From Hofstenia miamia (taxonomy: Eukaryota; Xenacoelomorpha; Acoela), in assembly GCA_004352715.1 (NCBI GenBank), contig SCFE01000004.1, positions 1,999,739-2,063,738 on the forward strand: 64,000 bases of DNA, read 5' to 3'. The first letter of the stretch is position 1; each line of letters opens with the position of its first letter. A model generated the notes under the pieces. It was not told the origin of the DNA. It ran no database searches and worked only from the letters and a program-made list of their open reading frames with translations. Positions 41,201 through 53,624 of this stretch are shown here, piece by piece. The translations under genes were made by a program, and so were the position numbers.

Positions 41201-44200
41201 NNNNNNNNNNNNNNNNNNNNNNNNNNNNNNNNNNNNNNNNNNNNNNNNNNNNNNNNNNNNNNNNNNNNNNNNNNNNNNNNNNNNNNNNNNNNNNNNNNNN
41301 NNNNNNNNNNNNNNNNNNNNNNNNNNNNNNNNNNNNNNNNNNNNNNNNNNNNNNNNNNNNNNNNNNNNNNNNNNNNNNNNNNNNNNNNNNNNNNNNNNNN
41401 NNNNNNNNNNNNNNNNNNNNNNNNNNNNNNNNNNNNNNNNNNNNNNNNNNNNNNNNNNNNNNNNNNNNNNNNNNNNNNNNNNNNNNNNNNNNNNNNNNNN
41501 NNNNNNNNNNNNNNNNNNNNNNNNNNNNNNNNNNNNNNNNNNNNNNNNNNNNNNNNNNNNNNNNNNNNNNNNNNNNNNNNNNNNNNNNNNNNNNNNNNNN
41601 NNNNNNNNNNNNNNNNNNNNNNNNNNNNNNNNNNNNNNNNNNNNNNNNNNNNNNNNNNNNNNNNNNNNNNNNNNNNNNNNNNNNNNNNNNNNNNNNNNNN
41701 NNNNNNNNNNNNNNNNNNNNNNNNNNNNNNNNNNNNNNNNNNNNNNNNNNNNNNNNNNNNNNNNNNNNNNNNNNNNNNNNNNNNNNNNNNNNNNNNNNNN
41801 NNNNNNNNNNNNNNNNNNNNNNNNNNNNNNNNNNNNNNNNNNNNNNNNNNNNNNNNNNNNNNNNNNNNNNNNNNNNNNNNNNNNNNNNNNNNNNNNNNNN
41901 NNNNNNNNNNNNNNNNNNNNNNNNATGTGGCGCTGTTAACAAACTTTCAACAGCTGGGTGCATTAAACAAGTCATTCATTAAACAAGCAGGTCAGCTTCC
42001 TCAATAGCTACCTGCCTCTCACCTACCTCTCACGCAATCATTGTTCATGCCACCTGAGAAGCCAGCAACATATCCTGTTGACTACAAATCATACTTTTTA
42101 TTTCCAATGGACGACAGTACTTTTGAGGCAGTCTGTAAACTCTGTCCAGGAAAGTACAAGTTTTCAAAGAGCACCAAAGGCAACTTGCTCAAACACTTGC
42201 AGCAAAACCATTCAACAGATCTGTAAGCATTCTATACCAAGATGTCAAAGACAAGGAAAAGTTCGACTCTCCAAATAAACCAATCTGGTGCTGTGTCAGT
42301 GAAGCTACTACAATTTTCACGACAAAATGAAACCACAAAACATAAACATTGTGCCATTTTGGGAATCCCGTTCTGAATTAGCACTGGGAAGATGTGCTCT
42401 GGAGATTCTATCAACCCCTGCTTCTTGTGGGCCTGTGGAGCGTCTGTTCTCTGCCACTGGACAATTCATGTCTGCTAGACGCTGTCCAAAGAAGTCATCC
42501 ACGTTAAAGCAACTTGTAATGTGCAAGTTAATTATTACACGAATAAATCTTCAGATATTTTTTGTTTATTGGCATTATTCTTGCCATAATAGGCACATGG
42601 CGTGGTGTAGGATGGGATGTTTCGTACGAATTTTAGAACTTAACATTCGAGTAGAAATCAAAAGCACAAAACAAACAATTTGACAGCGCAGTGCTCACGC
42701 ACAGCGTAAATAAAGAATACATGTTAAAATACATGAAAATACACGATAATTTGAGTTCAGGTTTACTGAAATACATGAAATACATACACGATAGTATGGA
42801 CTATATACTCGTACATACACCCAAAAATCCGATACATACACGCTAGTTTATTTTCCCTACACGACAATACTCTGATCACAAGACCCATCAACCTTACGGT
42901 TCTGTTTTACTCATAGCCATAGTTTATATGAGTTTTCTTTTATTGTAACGAAATTCAGTATCCTGCTCTCTTAAGTAATTTTCTCATACAGCCTGATTCT
43001 GTATTTTCAAACATACATGATTTAAATTTGGACCAAAATAAATCTCAGTTATGTATTAGGCAAAGATTATTATAAAGCATCTGCAATATAATTAGTGAAA
43101 TGCAAGCTAAAAGCAAAATACCGGCTCCTTTATTAAATTGAATTCTAGCACATGTGTGGTTTTGATTCTTACATCTGCTAAATTGAATTATATTTGTCAG
43201 CCTTATTGAAGTGCTAGCTACATACAGAAATTTTGTATATATTTAATTATAATATAACACACATGTTTTCTAATTTAAGAGATTCAAAACCACTCTAAAT
43301 GCTTCTAACCGTAAAGATTATTTCGAAAAAATTGCTTTATCAAATGGTAATAACGATGTTCTCTCTGTTATAATTTAGCATCACTTAGTTGTTATTTTAT
43401 ATAACTGCTTGCATCACAAAACGTTTTTGTATTAAATTTGACTGTAGAGCATAGTCAAAATAACAAATTTGGACATTCCAAGGTTTGGTCTAATCAATTT
43501 TTTCAAATACAGATGCAAATTCAGGAATTGATGCTTTTCTGAAGTCAAAAAATTCTTTTTGAGAATTGGTGTTAATTACTTGGCTTTTGTAACCTTAGGT
43601 TTTTAATACATTATCTATATTCATCCATGAGATTATTCTGTTCTCCCATCCCATTGCCTAGGCAATTTGGTTGTGTCATGTTTCTTTCACCAACCGGGCA
43701 TGATGCAAAATGAAAATGTTCGATATTCAATCACAGTTTACCCCCCATCACCATGGGAAGTTGGCAACCATTTTATTCCAGTGTGGTTTCCACGAGATTT
43801 GCAATACTAATTTACAATTCGTTTTAAAAATTTTTTTTCATATTCCAGTAAATTTTGATTAATGAAACTAGTATAATAAAGTTTCTGGAGCATAACTACA
43901 TGTCGCAGTGGAAAGCTATGTTGTCAGGTGTCATGCCATACCCATTCTCAAATATTAAATTCATATACAAAAATTATAGTATTTCAAATTAAGTGCCCGT
44001 TTTTCAGTACACACTTTGATTATTTGCGCAAAGTTCTTGTGCTATGCTTTGAGTATTTTACAGACGGCTCATGACTCCGAAAATTATGGTGAGGTGGAAT
44101 AGATACTAAGCTAAATTCCACAACCAATTAGAAGTGTGACTTTTCTCCAATTAAATTAGCGTGTCGTTTATCAGTGAACGGAATGAGCACCTCAAGCGCT

Positions 44201-45687
44201 ATAAGAATGTACCTCAAAATAATAAAATTGAATAAAATAGATCTTTGTCAAGTTACATGAGAAGCAAATAAAATATTTGTCTAGCTGTGTTGGCTGAAAG
44301 TGAAAAAGTCGTAGTCGTTAAGATTTTAACCTTGAAGTGCATCCGATATTCTTATTTGCATGGTTGGAGGAAGCAAATTGAAATTTCTTGTCAACTTTCT
44401 AGGTTTAAATATTATTCTGAATTTCAAAATTTGTTGTTTAACGGTAGTGTCGGTGCTGGTATTTCAAAACACAAGTACATGTGTGGGCTAGTTATAAATT
44501 AAAATAAAGTGTGGCTGTGGGTTGTACTGGGCTTACTAATTTACCTTCATTTCCAAGCTTTGTTAGATTTGACATTTTACCATAATTGTCACAAATTTTT
44601 CAGTACAAAGCAATTACTTATTACTAATGTAAATATAATTTTCAAATTAATTAAAATTTTGCTTATACCCAATTGATTAATTTAAATTTTTTCAAATATA
44701 ATATCAGAAATGAACTCAGAGCATTTAAAGTTTCGCCGGTTTTTGGGTTTTTATTCCTAAATCATCCTAAAACCTCTACTGTTCAGCCATTACAAATAAT
44801 TGTTTTCCTATAATCCATTGAAGTATGTGTCATTCCACATAAATCTTTAGTGGCAAAAGAGCTATGCATTACTCTCTCATCTTAAAATGCATTTAGATAC
44901 GAAATTCAAGGCAAAGGTTTTTGTTGATTGTTTTAGTCTAGAATAATAAGTCTGTCCATCTCAAAGAGGTGAGGGGACAAATTTTTTTTCTCCTTAATAA
45001 TGTTGGATGGGGAAATTAATGAGGAAGATCATATCGAAACACTTAATGCGTATCTGATATAAAATGTGCAGAAATCTAGATATGGAATTCATGATGAACA
45101 TATATTCAAGGATTACTCGACATCAGCTTCCAAACGGAGATGTTTGCACGAACCGCAAATTCATGTTGGGGGCGAATCAAAGAGAATTAACTAACTTTGC
45201 ATTCGTACCAAAATGAAGTAATTAAATCAAAATGGACGAGATTGAAGCTTGTGTGGTTTTCTTTTTTTTTCAGCATAGCAATAGTTCTAAAAGTAGAAAA
45301 TTTAGTGCTTGGATAGAGAAAATTTTTACCTTTTTTTAAGTTTCATTAACATTTTTTAAATTCACCGTCAAACATCTATTTCGTTACTAGAAAAAAAATT
45401 AGAATAGCAGCAACAAATTATCTACACAAAACAAATATCCCAATGAAATATTGTATTTAAAAAAAGTTTACTGAAAATAGGGGCAAACCACAGTTCATTA
45501 TCTTTTCATCAAGTGATGCTAAACAGGTCACCAAAATGTAAACATTAAAGATTCAAATGATACTCAAATAATTATATTACCTGACAAGATCACAAATTTA
45601 GAAAACAGCAAGTTCATGTTGAACGATTTCCTATTGAAAAAGGCTAAAAAAATAGTAGCCATTCAATATCTTAAGTGAATATAAAAT

Positions 45688-45756
<69 letters not shown>

Positions 45757-48700
45757 GCTCCTATGCCATGAAGAAAATAAAGTCGCATAATATTGTAATG
45801 TATATTATCTAATCAATATTAGTTGTTAACAATATCTAATTTCTGTGAAACAAATTGGTAAAGGTATGTCTTTTGTCCTGAAAAGCTTCCTTTACTTAGA
45901 ATGAAACAATACAACAAGCATTTGTATTACATTATTGGTTAGATTAAAGAAACTATGGATACACAACGTCTATTGTTTCATGGAAAGGTTTAAATTAAAC
46001 TGAAGTATTTTGCATTGATGTTTGTCTTTTCAACGATATGAAGAAATTGGAAAGGCAAATATTTAGTGCACAGGTGAGGAGTTTTTAAAACAGATCATGT
46101 TTTAATTAGTAAAACGACGTTTTTAATTGACGACACTATCATAAAGTTTTACTGAGATTTTTATATTTACGAAAAATTAATTATTAGTAAATTTTGACAA
46201 ATCCATAAATTTTATATTCCAAAATTTTAGAGAATTTTGCGCACAAATATTTTTTGGTATTTTATTTAATTGTTTTAGCAAGATGGTTACATTGGTGATG
46301 TCCTCACTATGAACACCCCTGTCATTTTCCAAAGCTATGACCACACTGTCGTTTGGTTCATGGAAAAAACTCTTTACACACCGATGCTTCTTTGCGCTAT
46401 GATTTGGTACTGGCGTAGAATCCGCATGCTAAGTCGTCCTCCCGAACTCATCGAGAAAGCTATCCTATTCTCGTCAGTGTGCGCTTTTCAATACGCTTTT
46501 CCTGTTGAATGGTTGTCATTATTCATAGATTTCCCATTTAATTTTTTTGTCAATGACATTAGAGAAGGTATGATGTTCCGTATTTTTCCAAACCTTAATG
46601 CCAATCATTTGCAGGTGTTCTATATACAAATATTTGTTTTACATTTCAATATAAGTTCAAATACTTGAAGAGTATAAAATATAGTGCCTCATAATTTAAC
46701 ACAGTTTAAAAATTGAAATTATTTAATCAAATTCTGTGTACATACAGAGTTGTGAAAAATATTGTTGATAAGTTTTACTGCTGTTTTTCACATTCAAAAT
46801 TTCATCATCAGATTTTGTATTCAATAAATGCTTGTATAGTGAACTCTGCAATTTTTATGTTTGTCTCTATGTTTTACCTATTTATTATGAATTTCATTTT
46901 GTGAATACTCTGCTAAATGTGTGTTATAATTCATTTATACATAATTTTAATAAATTTATATCCGTGTTTCGTAGTAGTGATAATCCATTATTATACCAAA
47001 GCCAGTTAAATTCCTGACTTAGTTTCTATTTTTGCTTTCAGTGAACCTTGTTACTTTTATATTTAAATTATCAGAACCTCCATATTCTTTAGCTAATTTC
47101 CAGATGTAAGATTATTCTTCAATTATGACCATTACAAGGCTCATTGGATTCGTTTAAGTTTATTTTAGGATTGTTCTTGGTGTCTCTTTTGTTATTTTGG
47201 GTGGTTTTTACTGACGAGCACATTATCAAAAAGAGTGAAAGAAATTATCCTTGGCGATATTGGAAAGAGGCTACATGTATCCTTGCAGGGTGTGTTTTCT
47301 TTTTCATATTCAATACAGTTGAGCGTGGAGTGCAAATGTTCGACCCATTTTACTCTGTTTGGACTGATGAGACCTCTGCCTCAATAAGTAAGTTTTTTAA
47401 AATTTATATCAAATATATGCAAGTTTACTCGATACAATATTTTTGTAGTGAGTACTTTTATAACTGAGTTTCGGGACCATGCCCAATTTTTGCAAGTCAA
47501 ATTTTCTTTTCATTTTTTTGGAAACCTATGCTGATGTGAAGAGCATTCTAAAGAATATTTCCATAAATATGTGTGCTTTGTAAAAAATTATCGCAATGAA
47601 TTCATCGGGGAAAGCTTAGTGTAATCACAAATTTTTCATGATTGCACTCAGAATTTCCTACAAATCTCATTACATTGATAAAATTTAAATCAAAACCGAC
47701 ATATTTCCGGGCTATTTGCTGCACACGTATTGCATAACCCAAGTTGAAAAAGATTTCACATTGATTTTTAAACAGACTGATTAAATGTCTTTGATGCTTT
47801 TAGCAGTGAATGGAAATTTCCATTTCATTGATTTTTAAAGTTAAGCGGTTTGGCTTGATTTCGATTGCAATTTGGAATCGGAAAAATACACGATCTAACA
47901 AAACGAAGTCTTCATACTTTAAATGGAGCACTGTAGTACTACAGGTCTTTAATGATGAGCTCGGCTCCCTTTTTACGACAGGATTATGTTGCTTAATTTG
48001 ACTCAAAAGATTTTTTACTCCGTAGGAAATATTTCCAAAGCGTATGCCAAATTAGGCAATATGTAATATTTGTTTAATTTTGTAAAGAAAAATCTATAAT
48101 AAATGGCAAAACAAATTTTTCCATTCTCGTGGTAACAATCAACATTTTTTGAAATTCTTAAAGTACAAATCTGATTTCACAGACATTTTTTTGTCTTATT
48201 TCTTGGTTATTTGAAATACTAATTGTATAATTATTTTATTACGTCACTGATATTTGAGGACATAGTAATCTTTTATTTATACTGTTTTATCCTGTTTCTT
48301 TACAATTGTAAACATACAAAGTTAATGATTAAGCGTGGGAAATCATTCGTTTTGATTTATTTTCAAAATCTTGTTTTTTATAATTGATTTACGAGATGTG
48401 TGGGCTTACATCAAACTAATAATGCGCGAATTATTTTTACCTAATTGAAATGTGATTTTCTTTTGAATGACTAAAGGCTATTTGTTGTTTCTTTTATCTC
48501 TTTTTCTAGGCACTGCATTGATTTATTGTGGTGGTTTGTGCGGCTTGGGTTATATTCTGTTTCTTTTTCAATTAGTTTTCCGTGTTCTCAGCTCATTTCG
48601 CAAGAAGGCCCCTAATCTTCCTCGTATGCCTCCGAACAAACAATTGGCCTACTCCAGTATTGTGTTCAGATTCTATTTTCTCATGGTTGGCACTTTCTGT

Positions 48701-51700
48701 GTTGCAATTTTGACGATTGTTTTTTTCTTCATGAGCAGTATTCGTGACATGATACAAATGCAATTCTTTTCAAAGGATCTTTTCGACGATAACGATGATG
48801 AACTTGGTAAGTATTAATATTTGTTTAGTTTCTGGTTTGCGGGTCATTCTCTTGGAATCTTTTAAATACTTTAATAATTTTTCATATAAAATATCTGTTA
48901 GTCACTAGTGTTCTATTGCAGTTTTTCACTTTGTTTATTATATGTATGTATTTGAAGGATTAATATTTTTGAAAATGGTTTTTTTAATCATTTGCAAATG
49001 TGTTCGCAAACTTTTCTCTTCAATTTCTATTCGCTTTGACATTTACAGCAATCTACTTTCTCACTAATTTTACAGTTTAGTTTACTATGAGATATATATA
49101 TTGCTTTGATACACTGTTATATCTAAGTATAGCATTTTAGATATCGTAAACGTGCATTACAGAGTTGCAAACAGCGAGACCCGGTAAAATTTTAAAATGA
49201 ACGACCGGGTGATCCGAATGACCTGTTTTTATTAGAATTTAGTGTTTATTACGAGGTTTTGTTAAGAATATACATTCATTAAAATTGACTGACATCTAAT
49301 GCTTCACCTCACATTGTAAAGACATGGTTCTAACAGCTGCCATAATTTACTAAATTTAATAATTTAACCCCATTCTATGTCAGCAAACATCTAATTCGAT
49401 CTTGGTACTGCATAATGACGGATCTAGAAAATTCTTGTGAGCTACTGAAATTTTAAAATTAAGAATAAGTTTGGGTGCTAATCCTTTGTGTAAAAAACGT
49501 AAATCACATTTCTCCGTTGAATTGTTCAATTGCAGAATAAACAGCTAAAGTTTTTCATGTTTCAAAGTCGTTTTTTAGCCGTAACTATTAAGCACTGATG
49601 TTTTTGTTATAGAAGCTATTACGTAAACCAATTTGGTAATTCCAAGGTCATCTTATCTTAAAATACTGAATGATATTAAGAGTGGTGCTATGTGCAATTA
49701 ACAAAATCTATGAACACAACTTAATAATCCAATTAAAATTCGCAATTTAAGATGTATTATATTGTTAACATGAGAAATTTGCTAATGAATTTATTCAACA
49801 ATGAGATCAGCAGTTGTCACCTGTCTACTGAAACTAACGAGTTAGTATTGTTATTTAGTGTTAATAACCAATGTAAAATTGTCATATATGAAATACATTT
49901 GTGATTACTATCTTGAGAATACAAAGTCAAGATTTATATATCTGATTCGTTCTAAAAATTCACTATGAAATGAATAATAAACAGAATAAATTTTGTTTCA
50001 AATAACAGTAATTTTAGCCTGTCCTCTCATCAGAAAATTGTATTATGCATTAAATTCAAATGTAATGTTGACAAGTTCTTTAGAAATTATTTTACTTTAT
50101 CTCAACAGATGTTCCTTTAAAATTTTCCTCTATTCAAACCTCAAATGCAAAACAAGCAAAATCTTGCATAGTAAACCTTCTATGGCTGACACTTTTAAGT
50201 ATTGATTCTCCAAGTAATAAAAAGTTACTGCATATAAAAAGCTAGAAATATTCTAACATTGAAAATCCTTGGCATTACACAAATTCATTAAATTTGAGTG
50301 CGCGCGTCTCCCACATTAAATTAAGAAAATATGATGGTATGAAAACGATTGTCACAAACTCTTATTCCAGAATTGGGTTTTCGTTTACGTGTAGGTTTCC
50401 CAAGCACTATTGCAAGTCCTTTAAATTATGTCTTTAATTATGGATGTTCTAGAGTTCGCTCATATTCCCATTTTAAAAAAAAATTCATCACTTACCAAAA
50501 ATTTTCTTACCAAGTACTCGAGAATCCATTGTTAAAATCCCAATCTGAACCTGTTTTAAATCATTTCAAAAGCCTTTGATAGCTTTTGATTGTTGATCCA
50601 TTACATGATAATAGACATTTTTCCACAGACTTTTCCTGTAATAAAGAAAATTTGATGACTAGTAATAGATTCTAGTGTTAAAATATATTATGTATTTTCA
50701 AACTGCCAACCTGTTAACAGTGGTGGTCCTCGTATAATTCACAAAAATATTTGGTCTCTTTTTACTATTTATCTAAATGGCGTGTACACCATAACTGATT
50801 GTAGTTTAATTCTATGACGATGTACCTGCATATTTCCATGCATAAAGTTGTAACAAACTCATAAAATATGTCTGCTCAGTAGAAGTTATCACAATGTTTC
50901 TGCAATACCTTTAAATCTAAATAATGTTAATGTTCCAACTGTAGACACTCAAGTATGTAGATGTAAATATTGACTCAAAGTTCAAGTTTAACTCTTATAT
51001 TAATGTAGTTAGAAAACTACTGTAGTTATAAATTATGCGATCACCATCTCAATCAATAATTCAATATCTTCAGTCGTTTATCAAATGCCAACCTAATTAC
51101 GCCATTTTACTTACTGATTTAAGCCATAAACTTTATAAAAATATTCGACATTCAATTTTAGAGAGGTGTTAGGCATTTCAAATGCAAAATATTTTTAGGC
51201 TCTAACTATTACATTTCTAGATCATTCTTCTTGTCAAACCATCTTATTAAAATACTATGTTTACATTCTCATAAAAATTCACCTACTTTATGATGCGATT
51301 GCAATACTGTTGCTCTGATGAAGGAAATTTAAGATCCAATTATTGTACAGCTTTAATATTAAACTGTCGAGAAATCTTTTTAAATGTTTAATTTTTCCCC
51401 TGAAAAAAATAATTAATCCAAAGTTTGAGACTATCAGGGGATAGAGGATTGTCTCGTCTTTTATTTTCGTTTTAAAACCGCTCGCTCGAAGTCAAATTGA
51501 AGAGTCTTCGAACTTTCTGAACATCACGCCTCAATTTGTTTGGATGGTTTATGTAAATGAAAATACTGTCGATGTTAACTTTTTTAAATATCGAAATTTT
51601 CAATGAAAACAGTGCATCATTTTCGTACTTTGTACACATCAACTCAAAAATTTTCAACACTATTTTCGAGTACGTTTATCAATAGATGCGTCCATAATTC

Positions 51701-52372
51701 ACGATTTCCAAACCTCTTAGTAAGCTTGGACAATTTTTTTTGAAAATGTGGGAAAGGTTTTGTCCTTATAAACTGATACGAGCCGCTTTTTAAGGTTAGA
51801 TATTTGAAAAAAATTTTAGAAATCCTTTATTAATATTTAAACCTGAAATGCATTATCTAAAAATTGAACTTTTTTGAGAATTATATAAAAAATTTTAAAT
51901 CAAAAATATATGTCTAATAGATCATGGTTAGATTATAGTTTTACGGTAGTGACTGTTTTGGAGTGATATGAGCAATTTATCCTTAGCCTGGAAGATTTAT
52001 TCCATAGTTTCTGTAAATATTCGCATGTGAATGTGTCTTGTAAATATGTTGACGCTATTCCGATAAATTAACAGTAAATATTAATTCCAATAAAAAATCT
52101 TATCCGACGTGTTTTTAGAGTTCAGCACCGAATCAGCAATGAACACTGGGGTTTTCGCTGTCTGGATGACCTATATGATATCACTTTTGTTTATGTACGC
52201 TCCATCTCATAAATACGCCAGCGGCACACATCAAGTCTTAGTGAATGCTTGTGATCTTGAAGGTGAAAGCGACGAAGAACTTAACCCAGATGCTTCAAAT
52301 CCCGTTGTTCATTATAGAGATCTTGGAGAGCCTATTGTTTACACCGTTCTTGGCAAGGAGCGGCAAGACTGA
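38015..52372 (+). CDS. WLS: Wntless (Wnt cargo receptor), eight coding exons
   Basis: WLS (Evi/GPR177/MIG-14) carries lipidated Wnt from ER/Golgi to the cell surface and is recycled by retromer. The spliced model 38015-38260, 38305-38507, 38537-skipping intron to 40537-40696, 40785-40797, 46283-46567, 47169-47387, 48510-48806, 52119-52372 gives 1677 nt (558 codons plus stop), close to the human 541. Family signatures in order: FYSPDPSS after TM1, a lumenal domain with HEDTVFAAHAP and HAYYLVNIRI, IWYWRRIRMLSRPP, FPVEWLSLFID, VNDIREG, FNTVERGVQMFDPFYSVWT, VFRFYFLM and LLFMYAPSHKY. Eight hydrophobic segments are countable. The loop motif YSSI fits YxxPhi, matching the endocytosis signal YEGL of vertebrates. 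All junction phases agree; exon 4 is the least certain. Confidence 0.92.
38305..38507 (+). CDS. WLS: WLS exon 2
   Basis: Lumenal domain: TVQDLVHEDTVFAAHAPRTT to LDVAFYYRDLGDKNY. Separated from exon 1 by a 44-bp intron; donor GTAAGT, phase 2. Confidence 0.9.
38508..40536. other. WLS intron 2, no other feature
   Basis: About 2 kb AT-rich intron with GTAAGT and TTTAG ends. No ORF or repeat is supported. Confidence 0.7.
40537..40696 (+). CDS. WLS: WLS exon 3
   Basis: Continues the lumenal domain: LMARRVVDRRLECSDIEDED, then VELGACSHAYYLVNIRIAHT. Acceptor TTTTGTTTAG, donor GTAAGT, phase 0. Confidence 0.9.
40785..40797 (+). CDS. WLS: WLS exon 4, inferred 13-nt microexon
   Basis: After TTTTGTTTTAG the bases ATAGACACAGAAC (IDTE plus one base) precede GTAGGT. 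Only this length, joined to AT at 46283, keeps the frame into exon 5 (IDTEHGYIGDV). The family has a short variable stretch here. An alternative is an exon hidden in the 1000-N gap, or use of GTAATG at 40802. Confidence 0.5.
40905..40924. repeat. (TA)n at gap edge
   Basis: TA run immediately before the 1000-N gap. Confidence 0.9.
40925..41924. other. Assembly gap, 1000 N, in WLS intron 4
   Basis: Placeholder-sized gap between a (TA)n run and a hAT remnant. Confidence 0.98.
42041..42530 (+). pseudogene. hAT transposase, internally deleted (BED finger plus dimerisation domain)
   Basis: 42047-42226 encodes a BED-type zinc finger: CKLCPGKYKFSKSTKGNLLK then HLQQNH (C-x2-C...H-x4-H). 42327-42530 encodes the C-terminal hAT dimerisation domain: VPFWESRSELALG, LEILSTPASCGPVERLFSAT, GQFMSARRCPKKSSTLKQLV. 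The catalytic domain that should lie between (several hundred residues) is absent, and the two parts are out of frame. It is a deletion derivative sitting in WLS intron 4. TIRs were not identified; the upstream end may be in the gap. Confidence 0.85.
42715..42850. repeat. Degenerate ATACATGAA/ATACACG repeats
   Basis: Short motifs AATACATGAAA, ATACATACACGAT and ATACACGCTAG recur irregularly just downstream of the hAT remnant. Possibly a decayed minisatellite. Confidence 0.4.
42851..46282. other. Rest of WLS intron 4
   Basis: AT-rich intronic sequence. Apart from a (TA)n run at about 45691-45753 I see no supported feature. Confidence 0.6.
45691..45753. repeat. (TA)n microsatellite
   Basis: Long uninterrupted TA run in WLS intron 4. 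Confidence 0.95.
46283..46567 (+). CDS. WLS: WLS exon 5
   Basis: GYIGDVLTMNTPVIFQ, then TM2 and the diagnostic MIWYWRRIRMLSRPPELIEK, TM3 with FPVEWLSLFID, ending VNDIRE. The start is either 46279 (QDGY) or 46283, depending on exon 4. Donor GTATGA, phase 1. Confidence 0.88.
47169..47387 (+). CDS. WLS: WLS exon 6
   Basis: LFLVSLLLFWVVFTDEHIIK (TM4), then YWKEATCILAGCVFFFIFNT (TM5) and VERGVQMFDPFYSVWTDETS. Donor GTAAGT, phase 1. The junction restores DIREG-LFLV. Confidence 0.92.
   Translation, partial: DCSWCLFCYFGWFLLTSTLSKRVKEIILGDIGKRLHVSLQGVFSFSYSIQLSVECKCSTHFTLFGLMRPLPQ
48510..48806 (+). CDS. WLS: WLS exon 7
   Basis: TM6 (ALIYCGGLCGLGYILFLFQL), basic loop with PRMPPNKQLAYSSIVFRFYF (YSSI sorting-type motif), TM7 and an acidic DLFDDNDDEL end. 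Acceptor CTTTTTCTAG, donor GTAAGT, phase 1. Confidence 0.92.
48807..52118. other. WLS intron 7
   Basis: 3.3-kb intron. Contains a weak LINE RT relic at 50944-51290; otherwise AT-rich with no supported feature. Confidence 0.6.
50944..51290 (+). pseudogene. Highly decayed LINE RT tail
   Basis: LKYVDVNIDSKFKFNSYINV, then VVRKL in one frame matches the YLGVxIDxxLxFxxHI block after the RT palm. Further on, PNYAILLTDLSHKLYKNIRH in another frame fits the next helices. Multiple stops. Located inside WLS intron 7. Confidence 0.4.
52119..52372 (+). CDS. WLS: WLS exon 8 (terminal)
   Basis: TM8 (FAVWMTYMISLLFMYAPSHK), then an acidic cytoplasmic tail (DLEGESDEELNPD) ending VYTVLGKERQD and TGA. Confidence 0.92.
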
Positions 52373-53624
52373 AGCCGCAATTTTTCGTATAGTCTAATAT
52401 TTACTAATTCTATTCGTGTCTTAGATTTGGAAATTCAACAAAAGCAAGTTAAATTTCATTTTAATGTTTTATTACATTTCTGTTCATGGGTTGACTTTCC
52501 AACTTTTGCTTTATTGAACGCAGTACCTTTTCAATAGCTTTATTTGATAGTTTTGTACATAGTTGTTTAGATTTTGTACTAATATAACACTAATACTGGA
52601 CTTTCTGTTTGTGTAGGATATTTTTTGGATTAAAAAAAAATGCAAAAAGCTTCAGAAAATGTGTTGTGTTTACAACACAGAAGCATCCTTTGAAAGATAA
52701 ACTAAGTTCTATTCAATTTAATATTGGTTTAACTTTTGAAACTATTCATTCTTCATTATACATTGCCTATAACATTAGTGTGCTCAAATGAACATAGTAA
52801 TTTATAGAAATTGGGATAATTTAATTTAGTGGAACTTTTACGAGCTGAAATTGAATTTAATAATTGTTTGAATAACCACCAAATTTTCAATTTTTAATTT
52901 ATTAATTTTTTTTAACAAAATGTTCAATTATTTTGAAAATTATCAATATAAGTTGCTAAGTCTTGTTTATGTATCAAAATTGATTTTCAAAACTTCAATA
53001 TTCTTAAATATACTTATTTTCTACATTAGCCTAGAGCTTAGCTGCCTCGTCTGTGCATCTATTTCATTTTGGCTGAATTATTAGTTTTTTAGTACAGCTA
53101 ATAGCTGATTACAATATTTTTATTAACTCGGATATTGTTAGTTTTGAACAAGTTTATTAAGAAAACTTTATGACTATGATTTAGCAAAAATTTGTTAATT
53201 TATTTTTTTTTCAAATTTGCTAGATGACAGAATCCGCAAAAAACCGACCTAGTAATCTTTGCTTAAATATAACTGAATCCCCAATGACAATATGTGTTCT
53301 ACTTTAGGATATTTGGCGAAATTTATAATTTTAGTTAACCTTAAATCTTACAAAGAAATATTAAGAGATTTGTTTGAAATTCGTTGTGCATTTTAATTTT
53401 GAACATGTGTAGTTCTGAGTCGAATATTGCATTATTTAAGTGCGCTGTGCATGAAATTATTGCATTGAATATCAATTACAAATGGATTTTATGATATTGG
53501 GATCTGTAGCTTGGTTGTATTTCCCTTCTTTTACAAAAGGACTTTTGTCTTTATACACTTTGAAATATGTATATTTTATGCACAGCGATTACTATGAGTT
53601 CTGGTCTAATTCCTTATATTTATT
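52373..53624. other. WLS 3' flank
   Basis: Presumed 3' UTR then intergenic AT-rich DNA. No canonical AATAAA could be assigned with confidence. The short open frame at 52609-52791 is not supported. Confidence 0.45.
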
